NCBI GenBank assembly: GCA_002409975.1
Contig: DHOO01000036.1
Span: 9,654 to 42,218 of the forward strand
Length of the DNA: 32,565 bases
Source: Firmicutes bacterium UBA5388
Lineage (GTDB): Bacteria > Bacillota > UBA4882 > UBA10575
Direction: 5' to 3'
Below are positions 16,058-24,695 of the stretch, piece by piece (the first letter of the stretch is position 1; the number at the start of each line of letters is the position of its first letter). Made by a program: the position numbers and the translations under genes. The notes beneath the pieces are model-generated. The model had not been told where the DNA came from, did not search any database, and worked only from the letters and a program-made list of their open reading frames with translations.

Positions 16058-16154
16058 TAACGCAAAAAGCTTGATAAGTGAAAGCGAGGTGGGGAAAATA
16101 GCCAGCGAAGGGTTAAGACAGGAATATGAGGAAGTTCTTAACAAGGAAAAACGA

Positions 16155-17213
16155 ATGTTTATGACTGGCAATGAGGTGATTGCGTGGGCGGCGCTAGCGG
16201 CGAATGCCGACTTTATGTATGGCTACCCAATTACTCCCCAAAACGAGATTATGCATTATTGGGCAAAACTTGCTCCGCACTTTGGGAGGGGTTTTCTCCA
16301 GACCGAAGATGAGATCTCAGCGGGGTTTGCCATGCTGGGTGGCGCTTTAGTCGGCAAGAAAACTTTCTCTGGCACTGCTGGTCCGGGTAATATTTTAATG
16401 CAGGAACCGATCGCGATGGCGGAGATGATGAGACTCCCGGGAGTATGGGTTATTCAACAGCGGGGAGGACCTTCGACTGCTACAGTTATTTATTCCCAGC
16501 AAGAATTAAGACTTACTGCTACCGGTGGGAATGGGGAAGGAATGAGGATTGTTTATTCTACTTCCTCCCACCAAGAACTTTTTGAGTATACGATTAAAGC
16601 TTTTAATGCGGCTTGGAAGTATCGATTTCCCGCTTTTGTGCTGGGTGATGGTTATCAAGCTAAAATGAGAGAGACGGTAACTCTTTTTCGACCGGAGGCT
16701 CGTGGCTGGGAGAATCTTACTGCTGAACCAATACTGCTCAGACCAGGAATCCCATATTTAGATCGTGATCCGGTTCATCTGCGCAATACTTTTAATATCG
16801 AGGAAGAATTAAATAAGATTTTAATGGAGTATGTGACTGATTTTGAACAGCTCAAACCGGCTTTAATAGAATGGGAAGAGGAGAGCGACCCAGCAGTCGA
16901 AGTTTTAATAGTAGCCCATGGGATTGTAGCTCGTGCGGCTAAAGGCGCGGTCGAAAACTTAAAGCTCCAAGGGTGGAAAGTGGGATATTTCCGGCCAATT
17001 ACCGTCCGTCCCTTTCCTGGAGAAGCTTTGCGGCGAGTAGTTTCAGAAAATCCTGAACTTAAAATAGTGGTGGTTGAATCAGCTTACGGACAGTTACTTT
17101 CGATCGTCAAGGAAGAATTGTACGGCTTATCAAATACCATCGCCTCGTTATTAAGGCCGGGTGTGGGGATTACAACCGAAGAAATCGAAGCGACTATTGT
17201 GCACCTAGGTTAA
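16155..17213 (+). CDS. korA: 2-oxoacid:ferredoxin oxidoreductase, alpha subunit (Kor/Vor type)
   Basis: Oxidatively decarboxylates a 2-oxoacid (2-oxoglutarate or branched-chain) to acyl-CoA and reduces ferredoxin, together with the beta, gamma and delta subunits downstream. It has 352 residues. MFMTGNEVIAWAALAANADF and YGYPITPQNEIMHYWA mark the N-terminal pyrimidine-binding domain. Further motifs are QTEDEISAGFAMLGG, FSGTAGPGNILMQEP and the C-terminal VAHGIVARAAKGAV and FRPITVRPFPGEAL. Start choice: the frame is open to ATG 16044, overlapping the ATPase stop, but ATG 16155 has AAGGA and matches the family N-terminus. The extra stretch contains a B-repeat-like segment. The stop codon TAA (17211-17213) lies inside the end of an A element. 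Confidence 0.88.
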   Translation: MFMTGNEVIAWAALAANADFMYGYPITPQNEIMHYWAKLAPHFGRGFLQTEDEISAGFAMLGGALVGKKTFSGTAGPGNILMQEPIAMAEMMRLPGVWVIQQRGGPSTATVIYSQQELRLTATGGNGEGMRIVYSTSSHQELFEYTIKAFNAAWKYRFPAFVLGDGYQAKMRETVTLFRPEARGWENLTAEPILLRPGIPYLDRDPVHLRNTFNIEEELNKILMEYVTDFEQLKPALIEWEEESDPAVEVLIVAHGIVARAAKGAVENLKLQGWKVGYFRPITVRPFPGEALRRVVSENPELKIVVVESAYGQLLSIVKEELYGLSNTIASLLRPGVGITTEEIEATIVHLG

Positions 17214-17299
17214 GGAGTTGCATAATTCAATGGATAAAAGTTAGAAGCATTTTGTAGATCGGTCAAATACAAGCTTAAGGTAATTATTCAATTCCCTTA
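17210..17299 (+). repeat. Family A element inside the kor operon
   Basis: A 90-bp copy with ends TTAAGGAGTTGCATAATTCA and AATTATTCAATTCCCTTAG and the inner GGTCAAATACAAGC. It fills the gap between korA and korB. Its first TAA is the korA stop codon. As both genes must be transcribed together, the element would be read into RNA and could fold back. Confidence 0.8.
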
Positions 17300-17320
17300 G
17301 GCAAAAAGGAGGGGTAAAAC

Positions 17321-18115
17321 ATGTCAGGAGGAGAGCAGGCGGTGCTCAGGGAAAGAATGGAGAATAAAAGCATGCCTACTTCTTGGCGGAAAGAGACCAA
17401 ACCTCATCGTTTCTGTCCGGGGTGCGGTCATGGTATTGCTCTCAAAGCTTTGGGGGAGGCGGTAGATGAACTTGGTATTTTAGACCGAGTTCTCTATGGA
17501 TGTGATATTGGTTGTTCCTTGCTGAGTTGGGATTTTTTTAATGTTGATAGTATTCAAACTCATCACGGTAGGACGATCCCTTTGATTGTGGGCGCGAAAA
17601 GGGCTAGACCAGAAGTGATTGGTATCGCTTATATGGGTGATGGTGGAGGATATGCCATCGGCGCTCAACACTTAGTTAATACTGCTATGCGCGGCGACCG
17701 AATTACCGCGATTTTAGCGAACAATACTTTATATGCAATGACCGGGGGGCAGTTAGCTCCTACAACTTTACCGGGACAGAAGACCGGCACCACCCCTTAC
17801 GGACGGGATGTGGAGAAGACCGGCTCACCACTGCTCGGACCGGAATTAGTAGCGGCCATCGCTCCGAAAGGAACATATGTGGCCAGAGGAACAGTTGGGG
17901 ATTACAACCAATTAAAAAGATATTTAAAAAAAGCTCTCCGTAATCAGCTGGAGGGGAGGGGGTTTTCCTTTGTTGAAGTCCTTTCAACTTGTCCTACGAA
18001 CTGGCGGACTAATGCCAAAGAGACCTGGGGGTTTCTCCAGGGAGAGATGGAACGCTATTTTAAAGTTGGTGAACTACGGGTACCAGAGTTGAAAGACGCA
18101 GAGCAGGAGGTTTAA
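17321..18115 (+). CDS. korB: 2-oxoacid:ferredoxin oxidoreductase, beta subunit
   Basis: Thiamine-diphosphate-binding subunit, 264 residues. FCPGCGHGIALKALGEAVDE sits near residue 31, and CDIGCSLLSWDF follows with a second Cys pair. The TPP/Mg motif is MGDGGGYAIGAQHL to ILANNTLYAMTGGQLAPTT (about 108-148). VEVLSTCPTNW near the C-terminus holds the last conserved Cys. Together these Cys residues may ligate a [4Fe-4S] cluster, as in related enzymes. ATG has AAGGAGG with the 9-nt spacing. It lies 108 nt after korA, separated by an A repeat, and 2 nt before korC. Confidence 0.94.
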   Translation: MSGGEQAVLRERMENKSMPTSWRKETKPHRFCPGCGHGIALKALGEAVDELGILDRVLYGCDIGCSLLSWDFFNVDSIQTHHGRTIPLIVGAKRARPEVIGIAYMGDGGGYAIGAQHLVNTAMRGDRITAILANNTLYAMTGGQLAPTTLPGQKTGTTPYGRDVEKTGSPLLGPELVAAIAPKGTYVARGTVGDYNQLKRYLKKALRNQLEGRGFSFVEVLSTCPTNWRTNAKETWGFLQGEMERYFKVGELRVPELKDAEQEV

Positions 18116-18117
18116 AG

Positions 18118-18807
18118 ATGGGACTGGAAGAGAGGCTGTTTAAAATCGTGATCGCCGGAGAAGGGGGACAGGGGGTGCAGTCCATTGGAGAACTACTAGC
18201 GGAAGCCGCCTATATCTCTGGACAACAAGCCCTTTATATTCCTAATTTCGGGGTGGAGCAACGAGGGGGTGTTTCCATTGCCTTTGTGCAAATCTCCGAA
18301 GAGAAGATTGGTTCACCTAAATTCCAGAAGGCTGATCTGGTAACGGTTTTAAGTCAAAGGTCAGTAGAGAGAACAAAAGGCTATCTTAAGCCTAATACGA
18401 TCTATCTTTACGATCAATCAAATCTAAAAGCTCCTGTTATTGAGGACCTGGCAGTGGGGATTCAAGGGTATGACACCATTGCCCCAGAAGCCTTTGCCAA
18501 AATGATAGGGACTGAAGAGGGGGAGGGAATGGCGCCGCCAAAAGAGCAGAAGTTGATTGTTCGAGGAGTCCCAGCGGCAAAAATAGCCCAGGAGGAGCTG
18601 ACCCCCAGAGTTTTTAATATTATTATTTTAGGAGCAGTGGTAAGTCTTATTAAAGTTTTAGCGCCGGATAAAGTTCGAGCCGCTGTAGAGCAAAAATTTG
18701 GTGAGAAGTTTCGACAGCGCCCGGAACTAAGGGAGTTAAACTTTAAAGCATTAGAGATTGGAATAAAGATGGGATTAGAACCAAAGGAAAGAGGGGATAA
18801 TGGATGA
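18118..18807 (+). CDS. korC: 2-oxoacid:ferredoxin oxidoreductase, gamma subunit
   Basis: A 229-residue gamma (CoA-binding) subunit. The N-terminal IVIAGEGGQGVQSIGELLAE is the family signature, followed by NFGVEQRGGVSIAFVQISEE and KADLVTVLSQRSVERTKGYL. The C-terminal third has NIIILGAVVSLIKVLAPDKV and the helical tail ALEIGIKMG typical of this subunit. AGGAGG precedes ATG by 8 nt. Its stop overlaps the start of the ferredoxin gene (ATGA), so the two are translationally coupled. Confidence 0.94.
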   Translation: MGLEERLFKIVIAGEGGQGVQSIGELLAEAAYISGQQALYIPNFGVEQRGGVSIAFVQISEEKIGSPKFQKADLVTVLSQRSVERTKGYLKPNTIYLYDQSNLKAPVIEDLAVGIQGYDTIAPEAFAKMIGTEEGEGMAPPKEQKLIVRGVPAAKIAQEELTPRVFNIIILGAVVSLIKVLAPDKVRAAVEQKFGEKFRQRPELRELNFKALEIGIKMGLEPKERGDNG

Positions 18808-19100
18808 ATACCAATTATATGGAACAAAAGAGTGGAGAAAAGCAGGTTATTGCTGACGAGCGAAGCAAGTTTGAAGGAGTGCTCTCAAAAACAGACCGCG
18901 GTTCTTGGACCATCTTTCCCGAACTTTGCAAAGGTTGTGGATTATGCATTGAAAAGTGTCCGGTGAATGTGATTAGTTGGTCTTCAGAGTTGGGAGCTTA
19001 CGGAACTAATCGGGTCGAAATAAATGCTAAAGGATGCATCACCTGTAAGCTGTGTGCTTTACATTGCCCGGATGCGGCGGTTAGTGTTGTTCTCAACTAG
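18804..19100 (+). CDS. korD: 2-oxoacid:ferredoxin oxidoreductase, delta (ferredoxin) subunit
   Basis: A 98-residue 2x[4Fe-4S] ferredoxin-like subunit that passes electrons from the TPP site to free ferredoxin. Two full CxxCxxCxxxCP motifs are present: CKGCGLCIEKCP and CITCKLCALHCP. About 35 charged residues precede the first cluster. The gene order here is alpha-beta-gamma-delta, with the ferredoxin last, whereas many Kor operons put it first. No clear terminator follows; a B repeat begins 79 nt downstream. Confidence 0.93.
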   Translation: MNTNYMEQKSGEKQVIADERSKFEGVLSKTDRGSWTIFPELCKGCGLCIEKCPVNVISWSSELGAYGTNRVEINAKGCITCKLCALHCPDAAVSVVLN

Positions 19101-19178
19101 TTTGTCCTTTTTTACCAGGGGTTTCTTGCATTTGAGAGGGAAGTGCGTTACTATAGTAAGGAGAAATTTGGTATGTTG

Positions 19179-19250
19179 GTAGTCGTTCACGCTGGCTACC
19201 TTTCGCATCACGAAATAATTTAACCAGGTGAATTGAGAAGCATCGCAGTC
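19179..19250 (+). repeat. Family B fold-back repeat
   Basis: Starts GTAGTCGTTCACGCTGGC and ends CCAGGTGAATTGAGAAGC, with the small palindrome GCATCACGAAAT in the middle. A worn A-like end (GAGGGAAGTGCGTTACTA) lies about 45 nt upstream. Confidence 0.75.
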
Positions 19251-19375
19251 CCTTAATAGTCTGTCCTTGGCTTGAAAGCGGCTCGTGACCTCCATGTCGC
19301 TCAATCCAATTTTAGTCTATGCTTCATCAAGAATGCTGAATGAAGAAAAAAGTGGGATTGATCTGCTCAAGAAGT

Positions 19376-19394
19376 GATAATGGTTATCGATATC
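19376..19394 (+). promoter_or_regulatory. Fur-like operator upstream of the ZIP transporter
   Basis: GATAATGGTTATCGATATC matches the 19-bp Fur consensus GATAATGATAATCATTATC at 15 of 19 positions, and TGATAATGGTTATC fits most of the 7-1-7 form. It lies about 200 nt before a metal transporter gene, with a family A element in between. Which Fur-family member (Fur, Zur, Mur) would bind is unknown. Confidence 0.45.
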
Positions 19395-19428
19395 ATAATA
19401 AAATTAACTTATTTCGCTTTTCTTGTGT

Positions 19429-19537
19429 TTAAGGAATTGCATAATTCAATTATTTAAGATTTGACCACAAGAAAAATCCTTTATCTAAGTCAAACTATAT
19501 ATTGCGGTCAAATACAAGCAAATTATCTAATTCCCTT
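19429..19537 (+). repeat. Family A element
   Basis: A 109-bp copy: TTAAGGAATTGCATAATTCA, then TTTAAGATTTGACCACAA, centre ATATATTGCGGTCAAATACA, end TTATCTAATTCCCTT. It lies between the Fur-like site and the ZIP gene. The 497-nt region 19100-19597 holds only this element, the B repeat at 19179 and the Fur-like site; I see no gene in it. Confidence 0.8.
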
Positions 19538-19596
19538 GTGTAGCAAATAAGTTTAAGCAAAACTAAATAATTTCGAAGAATTGGAGGGAAGGAACA

Positions 19597-20325
19597 ATGA
19601 ATTCTGCATTTTTTATTCTGATGCTCTCAGTTTTAGCTCCGGTTCTGGGCTCGTTGGTTGGTGTGTGGAAAAGACCAACAGATAAGTTTATGTATGAAAT
19701 GTTATCATTTGCTGCTGGGGTAATGCTTGGGATCTCATTTTTAGAATTAATTCCGGAGAGTATTGAGTTTTCTTCCATTTGGGTCTGTGTGATTGGAATT
19801 ATTACAGGTTCAGTGGTGATGTATGGTGTTGACCGCCTCTTACCGCATATCCACCCAGAAGTTTGTTCTCAAGAATCCGGGGGAAATCTTAATAAAACCG
19901 CCATCTATCTGATTGTGGGGATTGGGCTCCATAATTTACCGGAAGGGATGGCGATTGCGGTTGGTTCTGTAGCCGAGTCCAAGACTGGCTTGATTGTGGC
20001 GCTGGCGATCGCAATCCATAATATCCCCGAGGGCATTTGTACTTCGGCGCCGTATTATCGCTGTTCACAAAATAGAATGAAAGCCTTTCTCCTCTCCTCA
20101 GCAACAGCGATTCCCATTGTTATCGGCTTTCTGCTTGCTAAGTATTTATTTACAATTATCTCTATACAATTGGTTGGTTTTTTAATAGCATCTACCGCCG
20201 GCCTAATGATTTACATCTGTGCTGATGAATTAATCCCTTCCTCGATTGGGAAAATATCGGATCATAAGACTGTATTTTCTTTAATTATCGGAGTTGTCTT
20301 TGTAGTTTTATTGGGCTTACTCTAA
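19597..20325 (+). CDS. ZIP-family divalent metal transporter
   Basis: A 242-residue inner-membrane transporter for Zn2+ or other divalent metals, moving them into the cytoplasm. About eight hydrophobic helices are visible. The metal-site motifs are intact: HNLPEGMAIAVG in TM4 and HNIPEGICTSAPYY in TM5. GISFLELIPES in TM2 also carries the usual acidic residue, and HIHPEV lies in the variable loop (His-poor compared with many ZIPs). GGAGGGAAGGA lies upstream of ATG. The Fur-like box upstream suggests metal control. The downstream flavoprotein gene starts 81 nt later and may share the transcript. Confidence 0.92.
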   Translation: MNSAFFILMLSVLAPVLGSLVGVWKRPTDKFMYEMLSFAAGVMLGISFLELIPESIEFSSIWVCVIGIITGSVVMYGVDRLLPHIHPEVCSQESGGNLNKTAIYLIVGIGLHNLPEGMAIAVGSVAESKTGLIVALAIAIHNIPEGICTSAPYYRCSQNRMKAFLLSSATAIPIVIGFLLAKYLFTIISIQLVGFLIASTAGLMIYICADELIPSSIGKISDHKTVFSLIIGVVFVVLLGLL

Positions 20326-20405
20326 GTAACAAATTAGCTGATTGTTGTCAAGAAAAAAGGTAAGGGTAAGAAGCGAAATAGAAAAAGTTATTTTAGTAAA
20401 GGAAG

Positions 20406-21650
20406 ATGATGACGGTGAAGGATCAGGTGATAATTATGGGAGGCGGCGCCGCTGGGATGTTAGCTGCTATCTTTGCCAGAAGGCAGGGTGCGGATGTTAC
20501 CATCCTAGAAAGAAACTCTCGAATCGGGAAGAAGATCCTAGCGACCGGAAATGGTCGGTGTAATTTCACGAATATTAATGCTGATCTAAGCTGTTACTAT
20601 GGGAATAATCCGCAGTTTGCCTATCATGCGCTCTCAACTTTTGGGAGTAAAGAGACCATTGATTTTTTTGAAAAACTGGGGATTGCTCATAAAGTCGAGG
20701 ACTTTGGGAAAGTATTCCCCATGTCGGACCAAGCTTCCAGCATTTTAGATGTGCTTTTGTATGAACTAACCGAAATGGGTGTTAAGATCATTACTAATGC
20801 TTATGTGAAAAGGATTAGAAAAGAAAATAACCAATTTTGGATTGAAGTAGAAGATGGTTCTGTCTTTCAAGGGGAGAGGGTTGTGCTCGCTACTGGGGGG
20901 AAAGCGATGCCCTCTACCGGTTCGGATGGAAATGGCTATCAATTAGCAAAAAGCTTGGGACATACTATTATTGCTCCTTTTCCTGCTCTTGTCCAACTGA
21001 AATTAGAAGGCTCATATTTCAAGCAGATCCAAGGGGTTAAGCTGGTAGGAACGGCGGAGATTTTAGCCGGTGATAAGTCAGTGGCTAAGGACAGAGGAGA
21101 TATTCTTTTTGCTGATTATGGGGTCTCAGGTCCGCCCATTCTGCAAATTAGTAGGAAAGCAGGAGAGCTTCTTCAAAAGAAAGAGGAAGCGATTTTAAAG
21201 CTGACCATTATGGATATGATGTCAAAGGAAGATTTGACACATTTGATTAGTGAACGCTTAAAAAACGGATCAAGAAAGACTATTGAATTTTGCTTAGTGG
21301 GGTTAATTAATAAAAGGTTGATCCCGGTCTTGCTTAAAGAAGCCGGACTAAAGGATTCGAAGTGTCTGGCAGGTAATGTTTCCCTTCAAGAACAAGAGCA
21401 GATTGTTAATCTGATGATGGATTGGCGATTTAAAGTGAGGGGGACAAAAAGCTGGCCTAGCGCGCAGGTGACAGTGGGAGGGGTTGATACAAGGGAAATC
21501 AATCCTGATACCATGGAATCAAAATTAGTTAAAGGTCTGTTTTTTGCTGGAGAACTAGTAGATATTGATGGGTTGTGTGGAGGCTTTAACCTTCAATGGG
21601 CTTGGTCCTCCGGGTTTATTGCCGGGCAAAACGCAGCGTTTATGCTATAA
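20406..21650 (+). CDS. FAD-dependent oxidoreductase, HI0933/BaiN family
   Basis: A 414-residue flavoprotein of the HI0933-like family. FAD Rossmann motif VIIMGGGAAGMLAAIFARRQ, then ERNSRIGKKILATGNGRCNF, VLATGGKAMPSTGSDGNGY, and the C-terminal FAD contact GLFFAGELVDIDGLCGGFNL. AQVTVGGVDTREI lies before it. Family members are widespread and mostly of unknown substrate; BaiN was tied to bile-acid reduction, which does not imply that activity here. Start choice: ATG 20406 or 20409 lies only 2-5 nt after AAAGGA; GTG 20415 would give MKDQVIIMGGG, the usual family start, with better spacing. Confidence 0.9.
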   Translation: MMTVKDQVIIMGGGAAGMLAAIFARRQGADVTILERNSRIGKKILATGNGRCNFTNINADLSCYYGNNPQFAYHALSTFGSKETIDFFEKLGIAHKVEDFGKVFPMSDQASSILDVLLYELTEMGVKIITNAYVKRIRKENNQFWIEVEDGSVFQGERVVLATGGKAMPSTGSDGNGYQLAKSLGHTIIAPFPALVQLKLEGSYFKQIQGVKLVGTAEILAGDKSVAKDRGDILFADYGVSGPPILQISRKAGELLQKKEEAILKLTIMDMMSKEDLTHLISERLKNGSRKTIEFCLVGLINKRLIPVLLKEAGLKDSKCLAGNVSLQEQEQIVNLMMDWRFKVRGTKSWPSAQVTVGGVDTREINPDTMESKLVKGLFFAGELVDIDGLCGGFNLQWAWSSGFIAGQNAAFML

Positions 21651-21781
21651 GAGGGAGCAGTAAATTAGCTATAAAACTTTACAAAAAATGGTAGATGCCT
21701 AAAAAAATTTCGACTAATATACTTTTATTGGAAAATGATATTAAAATTTTGCAAAAAGGCTATAGGTAACCTGTTTTGCTC

Positions 21782-21809
21782 TTGACGAAAAGAGAAAAGG
21801 TACTATAAT
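21782..21809 (+). promoter_or_regulatory. Sigma-A promoter of the RND/LolA-like/barrel operon
   Basis: -35 TTGACG (21782-21787), 16-nt spacer, consensus -10 TATAAT (21804-21809). Start of transcription is expected near 21816, immediately before the TetR-type operator. Confidence 0.8.
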
Positions 21810-21817
21810 TATTTACA

Positions 21818-21833
21818 GACCAACCGGTCGGTC
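21818..21833 (+). promoter_or_regulatory. TetR-type operator
   Basis: GACCAACCGGTCGGTC is a 16-bp palindrome with one mismatched pair. It has the form of known TetR/AcrR-family operators built from GACCGACC half sites. It overlaps the expected start of transcription, so bound repressor would block the operon. The TetR gene at 27374 is the obvious candidate regulator. Confidence 0.75.
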
Positions 21834-21855
21834 CACAAAATAAGGAGGTAGTGCC

Positions 21856-24663
21856 TTGCAGAAAATAAGTCGTTTTATTATCGAACATCCCAAAACATTT
21901 CTTGCTATTAATCTTTTAATAACTCTAGTTTTCCTTTTCTTCACTTTTGATCTGAAAATCGATGATGATATCCTAAACTATTTACCATCTGATGATCCGA
22001 CCATCTCCACCTTTAATCGGTTGGGAGATACCTTTAACGGTAATAACATCGGCATTGTTATTATTAAAGCAGATAATATTTTTACCAATGAAGCCTTAAA
22101 CCATATCGATCGCTTAACAGAAAAATGCCGGCAAGTATCAGGAGTCGCTTCGGTTACTAGTTTGACTAATGTTATGGATATGCGAGCCGACGACGGCGCT
22201 TTAAATGTTGAACGTTTAGTTGAAAGCGAACCGCATTACAGTCCGGAGGAATTAACCGAACTTAAAAATTATGCTTTAAGCAAGGACTTGTACAAAGATA
22301 ATCTTATTACCGCCGACGGAAAATATAGTATGATGATGATTAAACTTGCTCCGGATGTTGATACCCAAGAAGTTGTGCAAAAAATCCGTAAGTTAGTGGC
22401 AGATAATAATAATTACCAACATTACTTTACCGGTCCTTCGTTTGTTTCTGATTATGCCGATACTTCGGCCAAAAAAGACTTACGAACCTTCTTGCCGCTG
22501 GTTATTCTGCTGGTAACTTTAGTTCTTTTCCTTACTTTCCGCACGTTAAGAGCAACTTTGTTACCGCTTTTAGCTGTTATTATCTCTGTAATCTGGACGT
22601 TAGGGCTGATTGTTGCCACCGGAAGAAACCTTTCGACGATTGGAATTGCCATCCCAGTGATCCTGATTGCGGTGGGAAGCGCTTATGGCATTCATGTGAT
22701 GAATGAATACTACGGTAGCGTTGATTCTGATAAAACTAAAAAGGAAAAACTGATTGCCGGGATGAGCAATATTGGAATGGCTTTATTCCTTTCCGCGCTA
22801 ACGACAATTGTCGGTTTTGCTTCACTGGTAACGGCAGAACTAACACCTATTAAAGAACTTGGTATCTTTACTGCATTTGGGGTCTTGGCCGCTTATCTGA
22901 CCGCCTATACATTTATCCCTTCGTTATTGGTCTTAATGCGATATAAACCGCAAAAACAAAGCAAGGTAACGAAGGATGACGTTAACATCTTTTCGAAGAT
23001 GGCGCCCGTTATTTTCGGAAAAAGAACTAAGGTTCTCGTTGTTGTCGGGTTAATCATCGTCTTATCTATATTTTTGATTCCGCAAATTAAATTTGATACG
23101 GACTATGCGACCGCTTTTCGCCCCGAATCAGAAGCGCGCATCGCCATCAATAAAGTCAATGAAAAATTTGGTGGGGCCAGTATCTATCACTTAGATGTTA
23201 CCGGCGATTTAAGAAGTCCGTTTGTTTTAAAACAGATGAAAAAGGTCGAAGACTTTTTACAAGCCAATGAAGTCAATAACCCAATCTCATATGCTGACCT
23301 TATCGAAGAGGCTAATAAAACGATCAATGGTGTAAAGGAGATACCGGTTACTCGTAACCAAGTTGCTTCCCTCGGTCTCTTCTTAGAGGGTCAGGAGCAA
23401 GTAAGAGATTATCTAACTCCTGATTATTCTGAAGGTATCATTATTGCGCGCAATATTGAGACCAGTTCCAGTAAACTGACGGTGACGAACAGAAAAATTC
23501 GTGATTTTATAAACACTATTCCCCGTAAGGCCTATATCGTTAAGATCAGCGAAGCGCCGGAAGATTTAAGAAGATACTGCCAAGAGATTTTAGCCAACGA
23601 TATCTCCACCAAAATACAGACTTTAACCAACAATCATGCGGAAGCTTTTAAAACCATAATCAGCGATCGTCTTGATAACTTAACAACTTTCTCCCTAAAC
23701 AACTTTGCTCAAGAATATGGCAAGCAGGTAGAGAGTTTTCTGGCTGAAGAGTTAACTGAAGACTACCTTGGTTTTTCTTTGGATAATCCTGGAGCAAGCA
23801 AGGCTGTTCTGCTTAAAAGCTTACAAAACGGAGGCCAGAGAGACGATATCTATGATGCGCTTGCTAAAATAAACCCTGGATGTGACAAAGATGATCTGGA
23901 GGATGCCGCCGATTATCTTTGGGAGGATTTTCACTTTCTTTATCTAGACAAGCAAAATGAGAAGATAAATGAAATTGCTAAAACTTTACAGCAAAAAACT
24001 ACTGGTCAAGATAATCTGGAAACAATCTCCGGTCTTCTTAAAAATATCTTCAGTGATGAAATTTATTTAGAAGATCTTCCAGAGCAATTCCAAAACTCCG
24101 CTGTAGTCAGTGAGGAAGAGTTTAACATAGAATTATCCGGAACCCCTGTTGTTTATGAAACAGTTACCAAAAAGCTTTTGAGCAGTCAGTTAAAGAGTTT
24201 AGGGCTGTCGCTGGTTCTTGTCTTCCTGCTTTTAGTGGTACAAATGGGTTCTTGGCTTCAAGGACTAATGATTTGTACTCCGATTATCTTTACAGTGGTG
24301 ATTAACTTTGCTTGCATGGTGGTCTGTAAGATACCGTTGGATGTTGCGACCACAATGATCGCCAGTGTCGCCATTGGTACAGGTATTGATTATTCAATTC
24401 ATTTTGCTAATCGGTTTCGCCGGGAGTCAAAGCTTCAATCTGATATGGACAGCGTTTTACGGGTAACGCTTGGTAAAGTTGGAAAACCGATCTCTTCAAA
24501 TGCTATCTCCGTGGCTTTAGGTTTCTTGGTATTGGTTCTATCCTCCACCGTTACCGTGGCGCGTTTCGGTGGTTTAACAGCTTTAACCATGGTTGTCAGC
24601 GCTCTTTTGGCTATCTTTTTCCTACCGGCGCTCTTTAGCTATCTGGACACCAAGAAATTATAA
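21856..24663 (+). CDS. RND/MMPL-family exporter
   Basis: A 935-residue inner-membrane RND-superfamily protein (COG1033/MMPL type), expected to move lipids or other hydrophobic molecules using the proton gradient. TM1 is at about 13-31. A first extracytoplasmic loop runs to about 205, followed by a TM2-6 bundle (about 212-375) and TM7 (about 392-410). A large second loop (about 415-770) is rich in helix in its C-terminal half. The last bundle is at about 775-930. IGTGIDYSIHFANRFRRE and its first-half counterpart VGSAYGIHVMNEYY mark the two repeats. TTG start, AAGGAGG with 8-nt spacing. Codons differ slightly from the upstream genes, with more Asn/Asp-rich loops. First gene of a three-gene operon. 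Confidence 0.9.
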   Translation: MQKISRFIIEHPKTFLAINLLITLVFLFFTFDLKIDDDILNYLPSDDPTISTFNRLGDTFNGNNIGIVIIKADNIFTNEALNHIDRLTEKCRQVSGVASVTSLTNVMDMRADDGALNVERLVESEPHYSPEELTELKNYALSKDLYKDNLITADGKYSMMMIKLAPDVDTQEVVQKIRKLVADNNNYQHYFTGPSFVSDYADTSAKKDLRTFLPLVILLVTLVLFLTFRTLRATLLPLLAVIISVIWTLGLIVATGRNLSTIGIAIPVILIAVGSAYGIHVMNEYYGSVDSDKTKKEKLIAGMSNIGMALFLSALTTIVGFASLVTAELTPIKELGIFTAFGVLAAYLTAYTFIPSLLVLMRYKPQKQSKVTKDDVNIFSKMAPVIFGKRTKVLVVVGLIIVLSIFLIPQIKFDTDYATAFRPESEARIAINKVNEKFGGASIYHLDVTGDLRSPFVLKQMKKVEDFLQANEVNNPISYADLIEEANKTINGVKEIPVTRNQVASLGLFLEGQEQVRDYLTPDYSEGIIIARNIETSSSKLTVTNRKIRDFINTIPRKAYIVKISEAPEDLRRYCQEILANDISTKIQTLTNNHAEAFKTIISDRLDNLTTFSLNNFAQEYGKQVESFLAEELTEDYLGFSLDNPGASKAVLLKSLQNGGQRDDIYDALAKINPGCDKDDLEDAADYLWEDFHFLYLDKQNEKINEIAKTLQQKTTGQDNLETISGLLKNIFSDEIYLEDLPEQFQNSAVVSEEEFNIELSGTPVVYETVTKKLLSSQLKSLGLSLVLVFLLLVVQMGSWLQGLMICTPIIFTVVINFACMVVCKIPLDVATTMIASVAIGTGIDYSIHFANRFRRESKLQSDMDSVLRVTLGKVGKPISSNAISVALGFLVLVLSSTVTVARFGGLTALTMVVSALLAIFFLPALFSYLDTKKL

Positions 24664-24695
24664 AAGTAAAGATCAAATTGAAAGGAAAGAAGAAA

